NCBI RefSeq assembly: GCF_037975245.1
Contig: NC_092576.1
Coordinates: forward strand, 26,985,611-27,049,610
Reading direction: 5' to 3'
Length of the DNA stretch: 64,000 bases
Source of the DNA: Apostichopus japonicus
Lineage: Eukaryota; Echinodermata; Holothuroidea; Aspidochirotida; Stichopodidae
Shown here: piece by piece, positions 13,469 to 25,955 of the stretch
How positions within the stretch are numbered: position 1 is the first letter of the stretch
Layout: each line of letters opens with the position of its first letter
Program-made: the position numbers and the translations under genes
Notes under the pieces: generated by a model
What the model was told of the DNA's origin: nothing
Databases searched by the model: none
Seen by the model: the letters and a program-made list of their open reading frames with translations, nothing else

Positions 13469-14252
13469 TTATTTCCTCCTACCTAAGGATGTCACTTTAT
13501 TTCCTCCTACCTGAGGATGTCACTTTATTCCCTCCTTCCTGAGGATGTCACTTTATTTTCTCCTACCTGAGGATGTCACTTTATTTCCTCCTACCTAAGG
13601 ATGTCACTTTATTTCCTCCTACCTAAGGATGTCACTTTATTCCCTCCTACCTAAGGATGTCACTTTATTCCCTCCTACCTGAGGATGTCACTTTATTTCC
13701 TCCTACCTAAGGATGTCACTTTATTTCCTCCTACCTAAGGATGTCACTTTATTTCCTCCTACCTGAGGATGTCACTTTATTCCCTCCTACCTGAGGATGT
13801 CACTTTATTTCCTCCTACCTAGGGATGTCACTTTATTTCCTCCTACCTAAGGATGTCACTTTATTCCCTCCTACCTAAGGATGTCACTTTATTCCCTCCT
13901 ACCTAAGGATGTCACTTTATTCCCTCCTACCTGAGGATGTCACTTTATTTCCTCCTACTTAAGGATGTCACTTTATTTCCTCCTACCTGAGGATGTCACT
14001 TTATTTCCTCCTACCTGAGGATATTACTTTATTTCCTCCCACCTGAGGATGTCACTTTATATCCTCCTACCTGAGGATGTCACTTTATTCCCTCCTTCCT
14101 GAGGATATCACTTTATTCCCTCCTTCCTGAGGATATCACTTTATTTCCTCCTACCTGAGGATGTCACTTTTTTCCCTCCTACCTGAGGATGTCACTTTAT
14201 TTCCTCCTACCTGAGGATGTCACTTTATTTTCTCCTACCTATGGATGTCACT
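13469..14252 (+). repeat. Type II block, class IIa
   Basis: 784 bp, opening with a CTAAGG unit and ending with TTTTTCCC (near 14166) and TTATTTTC/CTATGG. It includes CTTAAGG (position 15 C>T) near 13957 and the GATATT unit near 14022. Confidence 0.85.
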
Positions 14253-14504
14253 TTATTTCCTCCTACCTGAGGATGCCACTTTATTTCCTCCTACCTGAGG
14301 ATGTCACTTTATATCCTCCTACCTGAGGATGTCACTTTATTTCCTCCTACCTGAGGAAGTCACTTTATTTCCTCCTACCGGAAGATGTCACTTTATTTCC
14401 TCCTACCTGAGGATGTCACTTTATATCCTCCTACCTATGGATGTCACTTTATTTCCTCCTACCTGAGGATGTCACTTTATATCCTCCTACCTGAGGATGT
14501 CACT

Positions 14505-15400
14505 TTATTTCCTCCTACCTAAGGATGTCACTTTATTTCCTCCTACCTAAGGATGTCACTTTATTTCCTCCTACCTGAGGATGTCACTTTATTCCCTCCT
14601 ACCTGAGGATGTCACTTTATTCCCTCCTACCTGAGGATGTCACTTTATTTCCTCCTACCTAAGGATGTCACTTTATTTCCTCCTACCTGAGGATGTCACT
14701 TTATTTCCTCCTACCTGAGGATATCACTTTATTTCCTCCCACCTGAGGATGTCACTTTATATCCTCCTACCTGAGGATGTCACTTTATTCCCTCCTTCCT
14801 GAGGATATCACTTTATTCCCTCCTTCCTGAGGATGTCACTTTATTTCCTCCTACCTGAGGATGTCACTTTATTTCCTCCTACCTGAGGATGTCACTTTAT
14901 TCCCTCCTACCTGAGGATGTCACTTTATTTCCTCCTACCTAAGGATGTCACTTTATTTCCTCCTACCTAAGGATGTCACTTTATTTCCTCCTACCTAAGG
15001 ATGTCACTTTATTTCCTCCTACCTGAGGATGTCACTTTATTCCCTCCTACCTGAGGATGTCACTTTATTTCCTCCTACCTAAGGATGTCACTTTATATCC
15101 TCCTACCTAAGGATGTCACTTTATTTCCTCCTACCTAAGGATGTCACTTTATTCCCTCCTACCTAAGGATGTCACTTTATTCCCTCCTACCTGAGGATGT
15201 CACTTTATTTCCTCCTACCTAAGGATGTCACTTTATTTCCTCCTACCTGAGGATGTCACTTTATTTCCTCCTACCTGAGGATATCACTTTATTTCCTCCC
15301 ACCTGAGGATGTCACTTTATATCCTCCTACCTGAGGATGTCACTTTATTCCCTCCTTCCTGAGGATATCACTTTATTCCCTCCTTCCTGAGGATGTCACT
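14505..15400 (+). repeat. Type II block, class IIc (32 units)
   Basis: It contains two successive rounds of CTAAGG/TTATTCCC units, each closed by GATATC, CTCCCACC and two TTATTCCC/TTCCTGAGG units. It lacks the TTTTTCCC and TTATTTTC tail of IIa and IIb. It is 112 bp (four units) shorter than the IIc copies at 30100 and 59078. Confidence 0.8.
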
Positions 15401-15596
15401 TTATTTCCTCCTACCTGAGGATGTCACTTTATATCCTCCTACCTGAGGATGTCACTTTATTTCCTCCTACCTGAGGAAGTCACTTTATTTCCTCCTACCG
15501 GAAGATGTCACTTTATTTCCTCCTACCTGAGGATGTCACTTTATATCCTCCTACCTATGGATGTCACTTTATTTCCTCCTACCTGAGGATGTCACT

Positions 15597-16380
15597 TTAT
15601 TTCCTCCTACCTAAGGATGTCACTTTATTTCCTCCTACCTGAGGATGTCACTTTATTCCCTCCTTCCTGAGGATGTCACTTTATTTTCTCCTACCTGAGG
15701 ATGTCACTTTATTTCCTCCTACCTAAGGATGTCACTTTATTTCCTCCTACCTAAGGATGTCACTTTATTCCCTCCTACCTAAGGATGTCACTTTATTCCC
15801 TCCTACCTGAGGATGTCACTTTATTTCCTCCTACCTAAGGATGTCACTTTATTTCCTCCTACCTAAGGATGTCACTTTATTTCCTCCTACCTGAGGATGT
15901 CACTTTATTCCCTCCTACCTGAGGATGTCACTTTATTTCCTCCTACCTAGGGATGTCACTTTATTTCCTCCTACCTAAGGATGTCACTTTATTTCCTCCT
16001 ACCTAAGGATGTCACTTTATTCCCTCCTACCTAAGGATGTCACTTTATTCCCTCCTACCTGAGGATGTCACTTTATTTCCTCCTACTTAAGGATGTCACT
16101 TTATTTCCTCCTACCTGAGGATGTCACTTTATTTCCTCCTACCTGAGGATATTACTTTATTTCCTCCCACCTGAGGATGTCACTTTATATCCTCCTACCT
16201 GAGGATGTCACTTTATTCCCTCCTTCCTGAGGATATCACTTTATTCCCTCCTTCCTGAGGATATCACTTTATTTCCTCCTACCTGAGGATGTCACTTTTT
16301 TCCCTCCTACCTGAGGATGTCACTTTATTTCCTCCTACCTGAGGATGTCACTTTATTTTCTCCTACCTATGGATGTCACT
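15597..16380 (+). repeat. Type II block, class IIa
   Basis: 784 bp with the usual IIa order, including CTAGGG (near 15950), CTTAAGG (near 16086), GATATT, TTTTTCCC (near 16294) and a terminal TTATTTTC/CTATGG unit. Confidence 0.85.
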
Positions 16381-16660
16381 TTATTTCCTCCTACCTGAGG
16401 ATGCCACTTTATTTCCTCCTACCTGAGGATGTCACTTTATATCCTCCTACCTGAGGATGTCACTTTATTTCCTCCTACCTGAGGAAGTCACTTTATTTCC
16501 TCCTACCGGAAGATGTCACTTTATTTCCTCCTACCTGAGGATGTCACTTTATATCCTCCTACCTATGGATGTCACTTTATTTCCTCCTACCTGAGGATGT
16601 CACTTTATATCCTCCTACCTGAGGATGTCACTTTATTTCCTCCTACCTGAGGATGTCACT

Positions 16661-17416
16661 TTATTCCCTCCTTCCTGAGGATGTCACTTTATTTCCTCCT
16701 ACCTGAGGATGTCACTTTATTTCCTCCTACCTAAGGATGTCACTTTATTTCCTCCTACCTAAGGATGTCACTTTATTCCCTCCTACCTAAGGATGTCACT
16801 TTATTCCCTCCTACCTGAGGATGTCACTTTATTTCCTCCTACCTAAGGATGTCACTTTATTTCCTCCTACCTAAGGATGTCACTTTATTTCCTCCTACCT
16901 GAGGATGTCACTTTATTCCCTCCTACCTGAGGATGTCACTTTATTTCCTCCTACCTAAGGATGTCACTTTATTTCCTCCTACCTAAGGATTTCACTTTAT
17001 TTCCTCCTACCTAAGGATGTCACTTTATTCCCTCCTACCTAAGGATGTCACTTTATTCCCTCCTACCTGAGGATGTCACTTTATTTCCTCCTACCTAAGG
17101 ATGTCACTTTATTTCCTCCTACCTGAGGATGTCACTTTATTTCCTCCTACCTGAGGATATCACTTTATTTCCTCCCACCTGAGGATGTCACTTTATATCC
17201 TCCTACCTGAGGATGTCACTTTATTCCCTCCTTCCTGAGGATATCACTTTATTCCCTCCTTCCTGAGGATGTCACTTTATTTCCTCCTACCTGAGGATGT
17301 CACTTTTTTCCCTCCTACCTGAGGATGTCACTTTATTTCCTCCTACCTGAGGATGTCACTTTATTTTCTCCTACCTGAGGATGTCACTTTATGGCCTCCT
17401 ACCTGAGGATGTCACT
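16661..17416 (+). repeat. Type II block, class IIb
   Basis: 756 bp, from a TTATTCCC/TTCCTGAGG unit to the terminal TTATGGCC unit at 17389. It contains the rare GGATTTCAC variant (near 16989), shared with IIb copies near 32695, 36028, 37819 and 61690, which confirms common descent. Confidence 0.85.
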
Positions 17417-18219
17417 TTATTTCCTCCTACCTGAGGATGTCACTTTATTTCCTCCTACCTGAGGATGTCACTTTATATCCTCCTACCTATGGATGTCACT
17501 TTATTTCCTCCTACCTGAGGATGTCACTTTATTTCCTCCTACCTGAGGATGTCACTTTATATCCTCCTACCTAAGGATGTCACTTTATTTCCTCCTTCCA
17601 GAGGATGTCACTTTATTTCCTCCTACCTGAGGATGTCACTTTATATCCTCCTACCTGAGGATGTCACTTTATTTCTTCCTACCTGAGGATGTCACTTTAT
17701 TTCCTCCTACCTGAGGATGTCACTTTATTTCCTCCTACCTGAGGATGTCACTTTATTTCCTCCTACCTGAGGATGTCACTTTATATCCTCCTACCTGAGG
17801 ATGTCACTTTATATCCTCCTACCTGAGGATGTCACTTTATTTCCTCCTTCCTGAGGATGTCACTTTATTTCCTCCTACCTGAGGATGTCACTTTATATCC
17901 TCCTACCTGAGGATGTCACTTTATTTCCTCCTACCTGAGGAAGTCACTTTATTTCCTCCTACCGGAAGATGTCACTTTATTTCCTCCTACCTGAGGATGT
18001 CACTTTATTTCCTCCTACCTGAGGATGTCACTTTATATCCTCCTACCTATGGATGTCACTTTATATCCTCCTACCTGAGGATGTCACTTTATTTCCTCCT
18101 ACCTGAGGATGCCACTTTATTTCCTCCTACCTGAGGATGTCACTTTATATCCTCCTACCTGAGGATGTCACTTTATATCCTCTTACCTGAGGATGTCACT
18201 TTATTTCCTCCTACCTGAG

Positions 18220-19330
18220 GAAGTCACTTAATTTCCTCCTACCGGAAGATGTCACTTTATATCCTCCTACCTATGGATGTCACTTTATTTCCTCCTACCT
18301 GAGGATGTCACTTTATTTCTTCCTACCTGAGGATGTCACTTTATTTCCTCCTACCTGAGGATGTCACTTTATTTCCTCCTACCTGAGGATGTCACTTTAT
18401 ATCCTCCTACCTGAGGATGTCACTTTATTTCCTCCTACGTGAGGATGTCACTTTATTTCCTCCTACCTGAGGATGTCACTTTATATCCTCCTACCTATGG
18501 ATGTCACTTTATTTCCTCCTACCTGAGGATGTCACTTTATTTCCTCCTACCTGAGGATGTCACTTTATATCCTCCTACCTGAGGATGTCACTTAACTTCC
18601 TCCTACCTGAGGATGTCACTTTATTTCTTCCTACCTGAGATGTCACTTTATTTCCTCCTACCTGAGGATGTCACTTTATTTCCTCCTACCTGAGGATGTC
18701 ACTTTATTTCCTCCTACCTGAGGATGTCACTTTATATCCTCCTACCTGAGGATGTCACTTTATATCCTCCTACCTCAGGATGTCACTTTATTTCCTCCTT
18801 CCTGAGGATGTCACTTTATTTCCTCCTACCTGAGGATGCCACTTTATTTCCTCCTACCTGAGGATGTCACTTTATATCCTCCTACCTGAGGATGTCACTT
18901 TATTTCCTCCTACCTGAGGAAGTCACTTAATTTCCTCCTACCGGAAGATGTCACTTTATATCCTCCTACCTATGGATGTCACTTTATTTCCTCCTACCTG
19001 AGGATGTCACTTTATTTCTTCCTACCTGAGGATGTCACTTTATTTCCTCCTACCTGAGGATGTCACTTTATTTCCTCCTACCTGAGGATGTCACTTTATA
19101 TCCTCCTACCTGAGGATGTCACTTTATTTCCTCCTACGTGAGGATGTCACTTTATTTCCTCCTACCTGAGGATGTCACTTTATATCCTCCTACCTATGGA
19201 TGTCACTTTATTTCCTCCTACCTGAGGATGTCACTTTATTTCCTCCTACCTGAGGATGTCACTTTATATCCTCCTACCTGAGGATGTCACTTAACTTCCT
19301 CCTACCTGAGGATGTCACTTTATTTCTTCC
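18220..19330 (+). repeat. 699-bp tandem duplication spanning the 27-bp unit
   Basis: The run from GAGGAAGTCACTTAATTT near 18217 (then CCGGAAG, CTATGG, TACGTGAGG, CACTTAACTT, TTCTTCC) repeats from 18916 at an offset of 699, which is 25 units minus one base. The first copy carries the 27-bp unit; the second has the intact unit near 19330. The deletion is therefore probably derived within the first copy. Confidence 0.75.
18621..18647 (+). repeat. 27-bp unit with 1-bp deletion (copy 1)
   Basis: This unit reads CCTGAGATG instead of CCTGAGGATG, having lost one G of the GG at unit positions 19-20. It sits on a TTCTTCC background (position 8 C>T). It shifts every downstream unit start by one base. 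Only three such units exist in the window. Confidence 0.93.
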
Positions 19331-19911
19331 TACCTGAGGATGTCACTTTATTTCCTCCTACCTGAGGATGTCACTTTATTTCCTCCTACCTGAGGATGTC
19401 ACTTTATTTCCTCCTACCTGAGGATGTCACTTTATATCCTCCTACCTGAGGATGTCACTTTATATCCTCCTACCTAAGGATGTCACTTTATTTCCTCCTT
19501 CCTGAGGATGTCACTTTATTTCCTCCTACCGGAAGATGTCACTTTATTTCCTCCTTCCTGAGGATGTCACTTTATATCCTCCTACCTATGGATGTCACTT
19601 TATTTCCTCCTACCTGAGGATGTCACTTTATTTCCTCCTACCTGAGGATGTCACTTTATTTCCTCCTACCTGAGGATGTCACTTTATTTCCTCCTACCTG
19701 AGGATGTCACTTTATTTCCTCCTACCTGAGGATGTCACTTTATTTCCTCCTACCTGAGGATGTCACTTTATTTCCTCCTACCTGAGGATGTCACTTTATA
19801 TCCTCCTACCTATGGATGTCACTTTATTTCCTCCTACCTGAGGATGTCACTTTATTTCCTCCTACCTGAGGATGTCACTTTATATCCTCCTACCTGAGGA
19901 TGTCACTTTAT

Positions 19912-22900
19912 ATCCTCCTACCTGAGGATGTCACTTTATTTCCTCCTACCTGAGGATGTCACTTTATATCCTCCTACCTGAGGATGTCACTTTATTTCTT
20001 CCTACCTGAGGATGTCACTTTATTTCCTCCTACCTGAGGATGTCACTTTATTTCCTCCTACCTGAGGATGTCACTTTATTTCCTCCTACCTGAGGATGTC
20101 ACTTTATATCCTCCTACCTGAGGATGTCACTTTATATCCTCCTACCTAAGGATGTCACTTTATTTCCTCCTTCCTGATGATGTCACTTTATTTCCTCCTA
20201 CCTGAGGATGTCACTTTATATCCTCCTACCTGAGGATGTCACTTTATATCCTCCTACCTAAGGATGTCACTTTATTTCCTCCTTCCTGAGGATGTCACTT
20301 TATTTCCTCCTACCTGAGGATGTCACTTTATTTCCTCCTACCTGAGGATGTCACTTTATATCCTCCTACCTGAGGATGTCACTTTATATCCTCCTACCTA
20401 AGGATGTCACTTTATTTCCTCCTTCCTGAGGATGTCACTTTATTTCCTCCTACCTGAGGATGTCACTTTATATCCTCCTACCTGAGGATGTCACTTTATT
20501 TCCTCCTACCTGAGGAAGTCACTTTATTTCTTCCTACCGGAAGATGTCACTTTATTTCCTCCTACCTGAGGATATCACTTTATTTCCTCCTACCTGAGGA
20601 TGTCACTTTATATCCTCCTACCTATGGATGTCACTTTATATCCTCCTACCTATGGATGTCACTTTATTTCCTCCTACCTGAGGATGCCACTTTATTTCCT
20701 CCTACCTGAGGATGTCACTTTATATCCTCCTACCTGAGGATGTCACTTTATTTCCTCCTACCTGAGGAAGTCACTTTATTTCCTCCTACCTGAAGATGTC
20801 ACTTTATATCCTCCTACCTATGGATGTCAGTTTATTTCCTCCTACCTGAGGATGTCACTTTATTTCTTCCTACCTGAGGATGTCACTTTATTTCCTCCTA
20901 CCTGAGGATGTCACTTTATTTCCTCCTACCTGAGGATGTCACTTTATATCCTCCTACCTGAGGATGTCACTTTATTTCCTCCTACCTGAGGATGTCACTT
21001 TATATCCTCCTACCTGAGGATGTCACTTTATATCCTCCTACCTATGGATGTCACTTTATTTCCTCCTACCTGAGGATGTCACTTTATTTCCTCCTACCTG
21101 AGGATGTCACTTTATTTCCTCCTACCTGAGGATGTCACTTTATATCCTCCTACCTGAGGATGTCACTTAACTTCCTCCTACCTGAGGATGTCACTTTATT
21201 TCCTCCTACCTGAGGATGTCACTTTATTTCCTCCTACCTGAGGATGTCACTTTATTTCCTCCTACCTGAGGATGTCACTTTATATCCTCCTACCTATGGA
21301 TGTCACTTGATTTCCTCCTACCTGAGGATGTCACTTTATTTCCTCCTACCTGAGGATGTCACTTTATATCCTCCTACCTGAGGATGTCACTTTATATCCT
21401 CCTACCTGAGGATGTCACTATATTTCCTCCTACCTGAGGATGTCACTTTATATCCTCCTACCTGAGGATGTCACTTTATATCCTCCTACCTGAGGATGTC
21501 ACTTTATTTCTTCCTACCTGAGGATGTCACTTTATTTCCTCCTACCTGAGGATGTCACTTTATTTCCTCCTACCTGAGGATGTCACTTTATTTCCTCCTA
21601 CCTGAGGATGTCACTTTATTTCCTCCTACCTGAGGATGTCACTTTATATCCTCCTACCTGAGGATGTCACTTTATTTCCTCCTACCTGAGGAAGTCACTT
21701 TATTTCCTCCTACCGGAAGATGTCACTTTATTTCCTCCTACCTGAGGATGTCACTTTATATCCTCCTACCTAAGGATGTCACTTTATTTCCTCCTACCTG
21801 AGGAAGTCACTTTATTTCCTCCTACCTGAGGATGTCACTTTATTTCCTCCTACCTGAGGATGTCACTTTATATCCTCCTACCTGAGGATGTCACTTTATT
21901 TCCTCCTACCTGAGGATGTCACTTTATTTCCTCCTACCTGAGGATGTCACTTTATATCCTCCTACCTGAGGATGTCACTTTATATCCTCCTACCTATGGA
22001 TGTCACTTTATTTCCTCCTACCTGAGGATGTCACTTTATTTCCTCCTACCTGAGGATGTCACTTTATTTCCTCCTACCTGAGGATGTCACTTTATTTCCT
22101 CCTACCTGAGGAAGTCACTTTATTTCCTCCTACCGGAAGATGTCACTTTATTTCCTCCTACCTGAGGATGTCACTTTATATCCTCCTACCTAAGGATGTC
22201 ACTTTATATCCTCCTACCTGAGGATGTCACTTTATATCCTCCTACCTAAGGATGTCACTTTATATCCTCCTACCTATGGATGTCACTTTATTTCCTCCTA
22301 CCTGAGGATGCCACTTTATTTCCTGATACCTGAGGATGTCACTTTATATCCTCCTACCTGAGGATGTCACTTTATTTCCTCCTACCTGAGGAAGTCACTT
22401 TATTTCCTCCTACCGGAAGATGTCACTTTATATCCTCCTACCTATGGATGTCACTTTATTTCCTCCTACCTGAGGATGTCACTTTATTTCTTCCTACCTG
22501 AGGATGTCACTTTATTTCCTCCTACCTGAGGATGTCACTTTATTTCTTCCTACCTGAGGATGTCACTTTATTTCCTCCTACCTGAGGATGTCACTTTATT
22601 TCCTCCTACCTGAGGATGTCACTTTATATCCTCCTACCTGAGGATGTCACTTTATTTCCTCCTACCTGAGGAAGTCACTTTATTTCCTCCTACCGGAAGA
22701 TGTCACTTTATTTCCTCCTACCTGAGGATGTCACTTTATATCCTCCTACCTAAGGATGTCACTTTATATCCTCCTACCTGAGGATGTCACTTTATTTCCT
22801 CCTACCTATGGATGTCACTTTATTTCCTCCTACCTGAGGATGCCACTTTATTTCCTCCTACCTGAGGATGTCACTTTATATCCTCCTACCTGAGGATGTC

Positions 22901-23745
22901 ACTTTATTTTCTCCTACCTGAGGAAGTCACTTTATTTCCTCCTACCGGAAGATGTCACTTTATTTCCTCCTACCTGAGGATGTCACTTTATATCCTCCTA
23001 CCTATGGATGTCACTTTATTTCCTCCTACCTGAGGATGTCACTTTATTTCCTCCTACCTAAGGATGTCACTTTATTTCCTCCTACCTGAGGATGTCACTT
23101 TATTCCCTCCTTCCTGAGGATGTCACTTTATTTTCTCCTACCTGAGGATGTCACTTTATTTCCTCCTACCTAAGGATGTCACTTTATTTCCTCCTACCTA
23201 AGGATGTCACTTTATTCCCTCCTACCTAAGGATGTCACTTTATTCCCTCCTACCTGAGGATGTCACTTTATTTCCTCCTACCTAAGGATGTCACTTTATT
23301 TCCTCCTACCTAAGGATGTCACTTTATTTCCTCCTACCTGAGGATGTCACTTTATTCCCTCCTACCTGAGGATGTCACTTTATTTCCTCCTACCTAGGGA
23401 TGTCACTTTATTTCCTCCTACCTAAGGATGTCACTTTATTCCCTCCTACCTAAGGATGTCACTTTATTCCCTCCTACCTAAGGATGTCACTTTATTCCCT
23501 CCTACCTGAGGATGTCACTTTATTTCCTCCTACTTAAGGATGTCACTTTATTTCCTCCTACCTGAGGATGTCACTTTATTTCCTCCTACCTGAGGATATT
23601 ACTTTATTTCCTCCCACCTGAGGATGTCACTTTATATCCTCCTACCTGAGGATGTCACTTTATTCCCTCCTTCCTGAGGATATCACTTTATTCCCTCCTT
23701 CCTGAGGATATCACTTTATTTCCTCCTACCTGAGGATGTCACTTT
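19912..23745 (+). repeat. 3.8-kb segment duplicated at 25932-29765
   Basis: This segment equals 25932-29765 at an offset of exactly 6020 (215 units). I saw one difference: 27072 reads GTAACTTT where 21052 has GTCACTTT. The match breaks at 19912/25932 (TATCC versus TTCCC) and at 23746/29766 (ACTTTATTT versus ACTTTTTTC). Confidence 0.83.
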
Positions 23746-25929
23746 ATTTCCTCCTACCTGAGGATGTCACTTTATTTCCTCCTACCTGAGGATGTCACTT
23801 TATTTCCTCCTACCTGAGGATGTCACTTTATATCCTCCTACCTGAGGATGTCACTTTATTTCCTCCTACCTGAGGAAGTCACTTTATTTCCTCCTACCGG
23901 AAGATGTCACTTTATTTCCTCCTACCTGAGGATGTCACTTTATATCCTCCTACCTAAGGATGTCACTTTATTTCCTCCTACCTGAGGAAGTCACTTTATT
24001 TCCTCCTACCTGAGGATGTCACTTTATTTCCTCCTACCTGAGGATGTCACTTTATATCCTCCTACCTGAGGATGTCACTTTATTTCCTCCTACCTGAGGA
24101 TGTCACTTTATTTCCTCCTACCTGAGGATGTCACTTTATATCCTCCTACCTGAGGATGTCACTTTATATCCTCCTACCTATGGATGTCACTTTATTTCCT
24201 CCTACCTGAGGATGTCACTTTATTTCCTCCTACCTGAGGATGTCACTTTATTTCCTCCTACCTGAGGATGTCACTTTATTTCCTCCTACCTGAGGAAGTC
24301 ACTTTATTTCCTCCTACCGGAAGATGTCACTTTATTTCCTCCTACCTGAGGATGTCACTTTATATCCTCCTACCTAAGGATGTCACTTTATATCCTCCTA
24401 CCTGAGGATGTCACTTTATATCCTCCTACCTAAGGATGTCACTTTATATCCTCCTACCTATGGATGTCACTTTATTTCCTCCTACCTGAGGATGCCACTT
24501 TATTTCCTGATACCTGAGGATGTCACTTTATATCCTCCTACCTGAGGATGTCACTTTATTTCCTCCTACCTGAGGAAGTCACTTTATTTCCTCCTACCGG
24601 AAGATGTCACTTTATATCCTCCTACCTATGGATGTCACTTTATTTCCTCCTACCTGAGGATGTCACTTTATTTCTTCCTACCTGAGGATGTCACTTTATT
24701 TCCTCCTACCTGAGGATGTCACTTTATTTCTTCCTACCTGAGGATGTCACTTTATTTCCTCCTACCTGAGGATGTCACTTTATTTCCTCCTACCTGAGGA
24801 TGTCACTTTATATCCTCCTACCTGAGGATGTCACTTTATTTCCTCCTACCTGAGGAAGTCACTTTATTTCCTCCTACCGGAAGATGTCACTTTATTTCCT
24901 CCTACCTGAGGATGTCACTTTATATCCTCCTACCTAAGGATGTCACTTTATATCCTCCTACCTGAGGATGTCACTTTATTTCCTCCTACCTATGGATGTC
25001 ACTTTATTTCCTCCTACCTGAGGATGCCACTTTATTTCCTCCTACCTGAGGATGTCACTTTATATCCTCCTACCTGAGGATGTCACTTTATTTTCTCCTA
25101 CCTGAGGAAGTCACTTTATTTCCTCCTACCGGAAGATGTCACTTTATTTCCTCCTACCTGAGGATGTCACTTTATATCCTCCTACCTATGGATGTCACTT
25201 TATTTCCTCCTACCTGAGGATGTCACTTTATTTCCTCCTACCTAAGGATGTCACTTTATTTCCTCCTACCTGAGGATGTCACTTTATTCCCTCCTTCCTG
25301 AGGATGTCACTTTATTTTCTCCTACCTGAGGATGTCACTTTATTTCCTCCTACCTAAGGATGTCACTTTATTTCCTCCTACCTAAGGATGTCACTTTATT
25401 CCCTCCTACCTAAGGATGTCACTTTATTCCCTCCTACCTGAGGATGTCACTTTATTTCCTCCTACCTAAGGATGTCACTTTATTTCCTCCTACCTAAGGA
25501 TGTCACTTTATTTCCTCCTACCTGAGGATGTCACTTTATTCCCTCCTACCTGAGGATGTCACTTTATTTCCTCCTACCTAGGGATGTCACTTTATTTCCT
25601 CCTACCTAAGGATGTCACTTTATTCCCTCCTACCTAAGGATGTCACTTTATTCCCTCCTACCTAAGGATGTCACTTTATTCCCTCCTACCTGAGGATGTC
25701 ACTTTATTTCCTCCTACTTAAGGATGTCACTTTATTTCCTCCTACCTGAGGATGTCACTTTATTTCCTCCTACCTGAGGATATTACTTTATTTCCTCCCA
25801 CCTGAGGATGTCACTTTATATCCTCCTACCTGAGGATGTCACTTTATTCCCTCCTTCCTGAGGATATCACTTTATTCCCTCCTTCCTGAGGATATCACTT
25901 TATTTCCTCCTACCTGAGGATGTCACTTT
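21562..25929 (+). repeat. 2,184-bp (78-unit) tandem duplication
   Basis: About 21562-23745 and 23746-25929 match at an offset of 2184. Each holds type I units, the GATGCC then TCCTGATACC pair (22322 and 24506) and a IIa block (23044 and 25228). The first IIa loses its TTTTTCCC tail at the junction; the second keeps the first TTTTTCCC unit (25928) before type I resumes. Confidence 0.82.
23044..23743 (+). repeat. Type II block, class IIa lacking its tail (25 units)
   Basis: It follows the IIa order from the CTAAGG opening to the second GATATC unit, then jumps to consensus type I units at 23744. The expected TTTTTCCC and TTATTTTC/CTATGG tail (three units) is missing. The break marks the junction of the 2,184-bp tandem duplication. 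Confidence 0.82.
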
Positions 25930-25955
25930 TTTCCCTCCTACCTGAGGATGTCACT
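25228..25955 (+). repeat. Type II block, class IIa with short tail (26 units)
   Basis: It matches 23044-23743 at an offset of 2184 and extends one unit further, to the TTTTTCCC unit at 25928-25955. It then joins type I units that duplicate 19.93 kb onward. The TTATTTTC/CTATGG terminal unit is absent. Confidence 0.82.

Larger units (their letters stand above)
13469..17416 (+). repeat. Full type II cassette IIa-IIc-IIa-IIb (141 units)
   Basis: The order is IIa 13469-14252, type I spacer of 252 bp, IIc 14505-15400, spacer of 196 bp, IIa 15597-16380, spacer of 280 bp, IIb 16661-17416. The same order and spacer lengths recur at 29064-32787 and 58042-62129, which makes this a multi-kilobase higher-order repeat. 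The spacers carry GATGCC, GAGGAAG/CCGGAAG and CTATGG units. Confidence 0.85.
16958..21692 (+). repeat. 4.7-kb segment duplicated at 37788-42522
   Basis: At an offset of 20830 (744 units minus two bases) this segment matches 37788-42522 almost perfectly, including the 27-bp unit, both TACGTGAGG units and TTCCTGATGATG. Mismatches I saw include 17824 (CTGAGG versus CTAAGG), 18776 (CTCAGG versus CTAAGG) and 38191 (CACTATATTTTC versus CACTTTATTTTC). Confidence 0.8.
17417..23043 (+). repeat. Type I region between cassettes
   Basis: 5.6 kb of type I units. Diagnostic rare units are TACGTGAGG (position 15 C>G, near 18437 and 19137), CACTTAATTTCC, CACTTAACTTCC, CACTTGATTTCC (near 21308), CACTATATTTCC (near 21419) and TTCCTGATGATG (near 20175). 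It contains the first 27-bp unit. Its parts are duplicated at 25.9-29.0, 36.4-37.7, 38.2-42.5 and 62.1-63.0 kb. No gene is present. Confidence 0.85.
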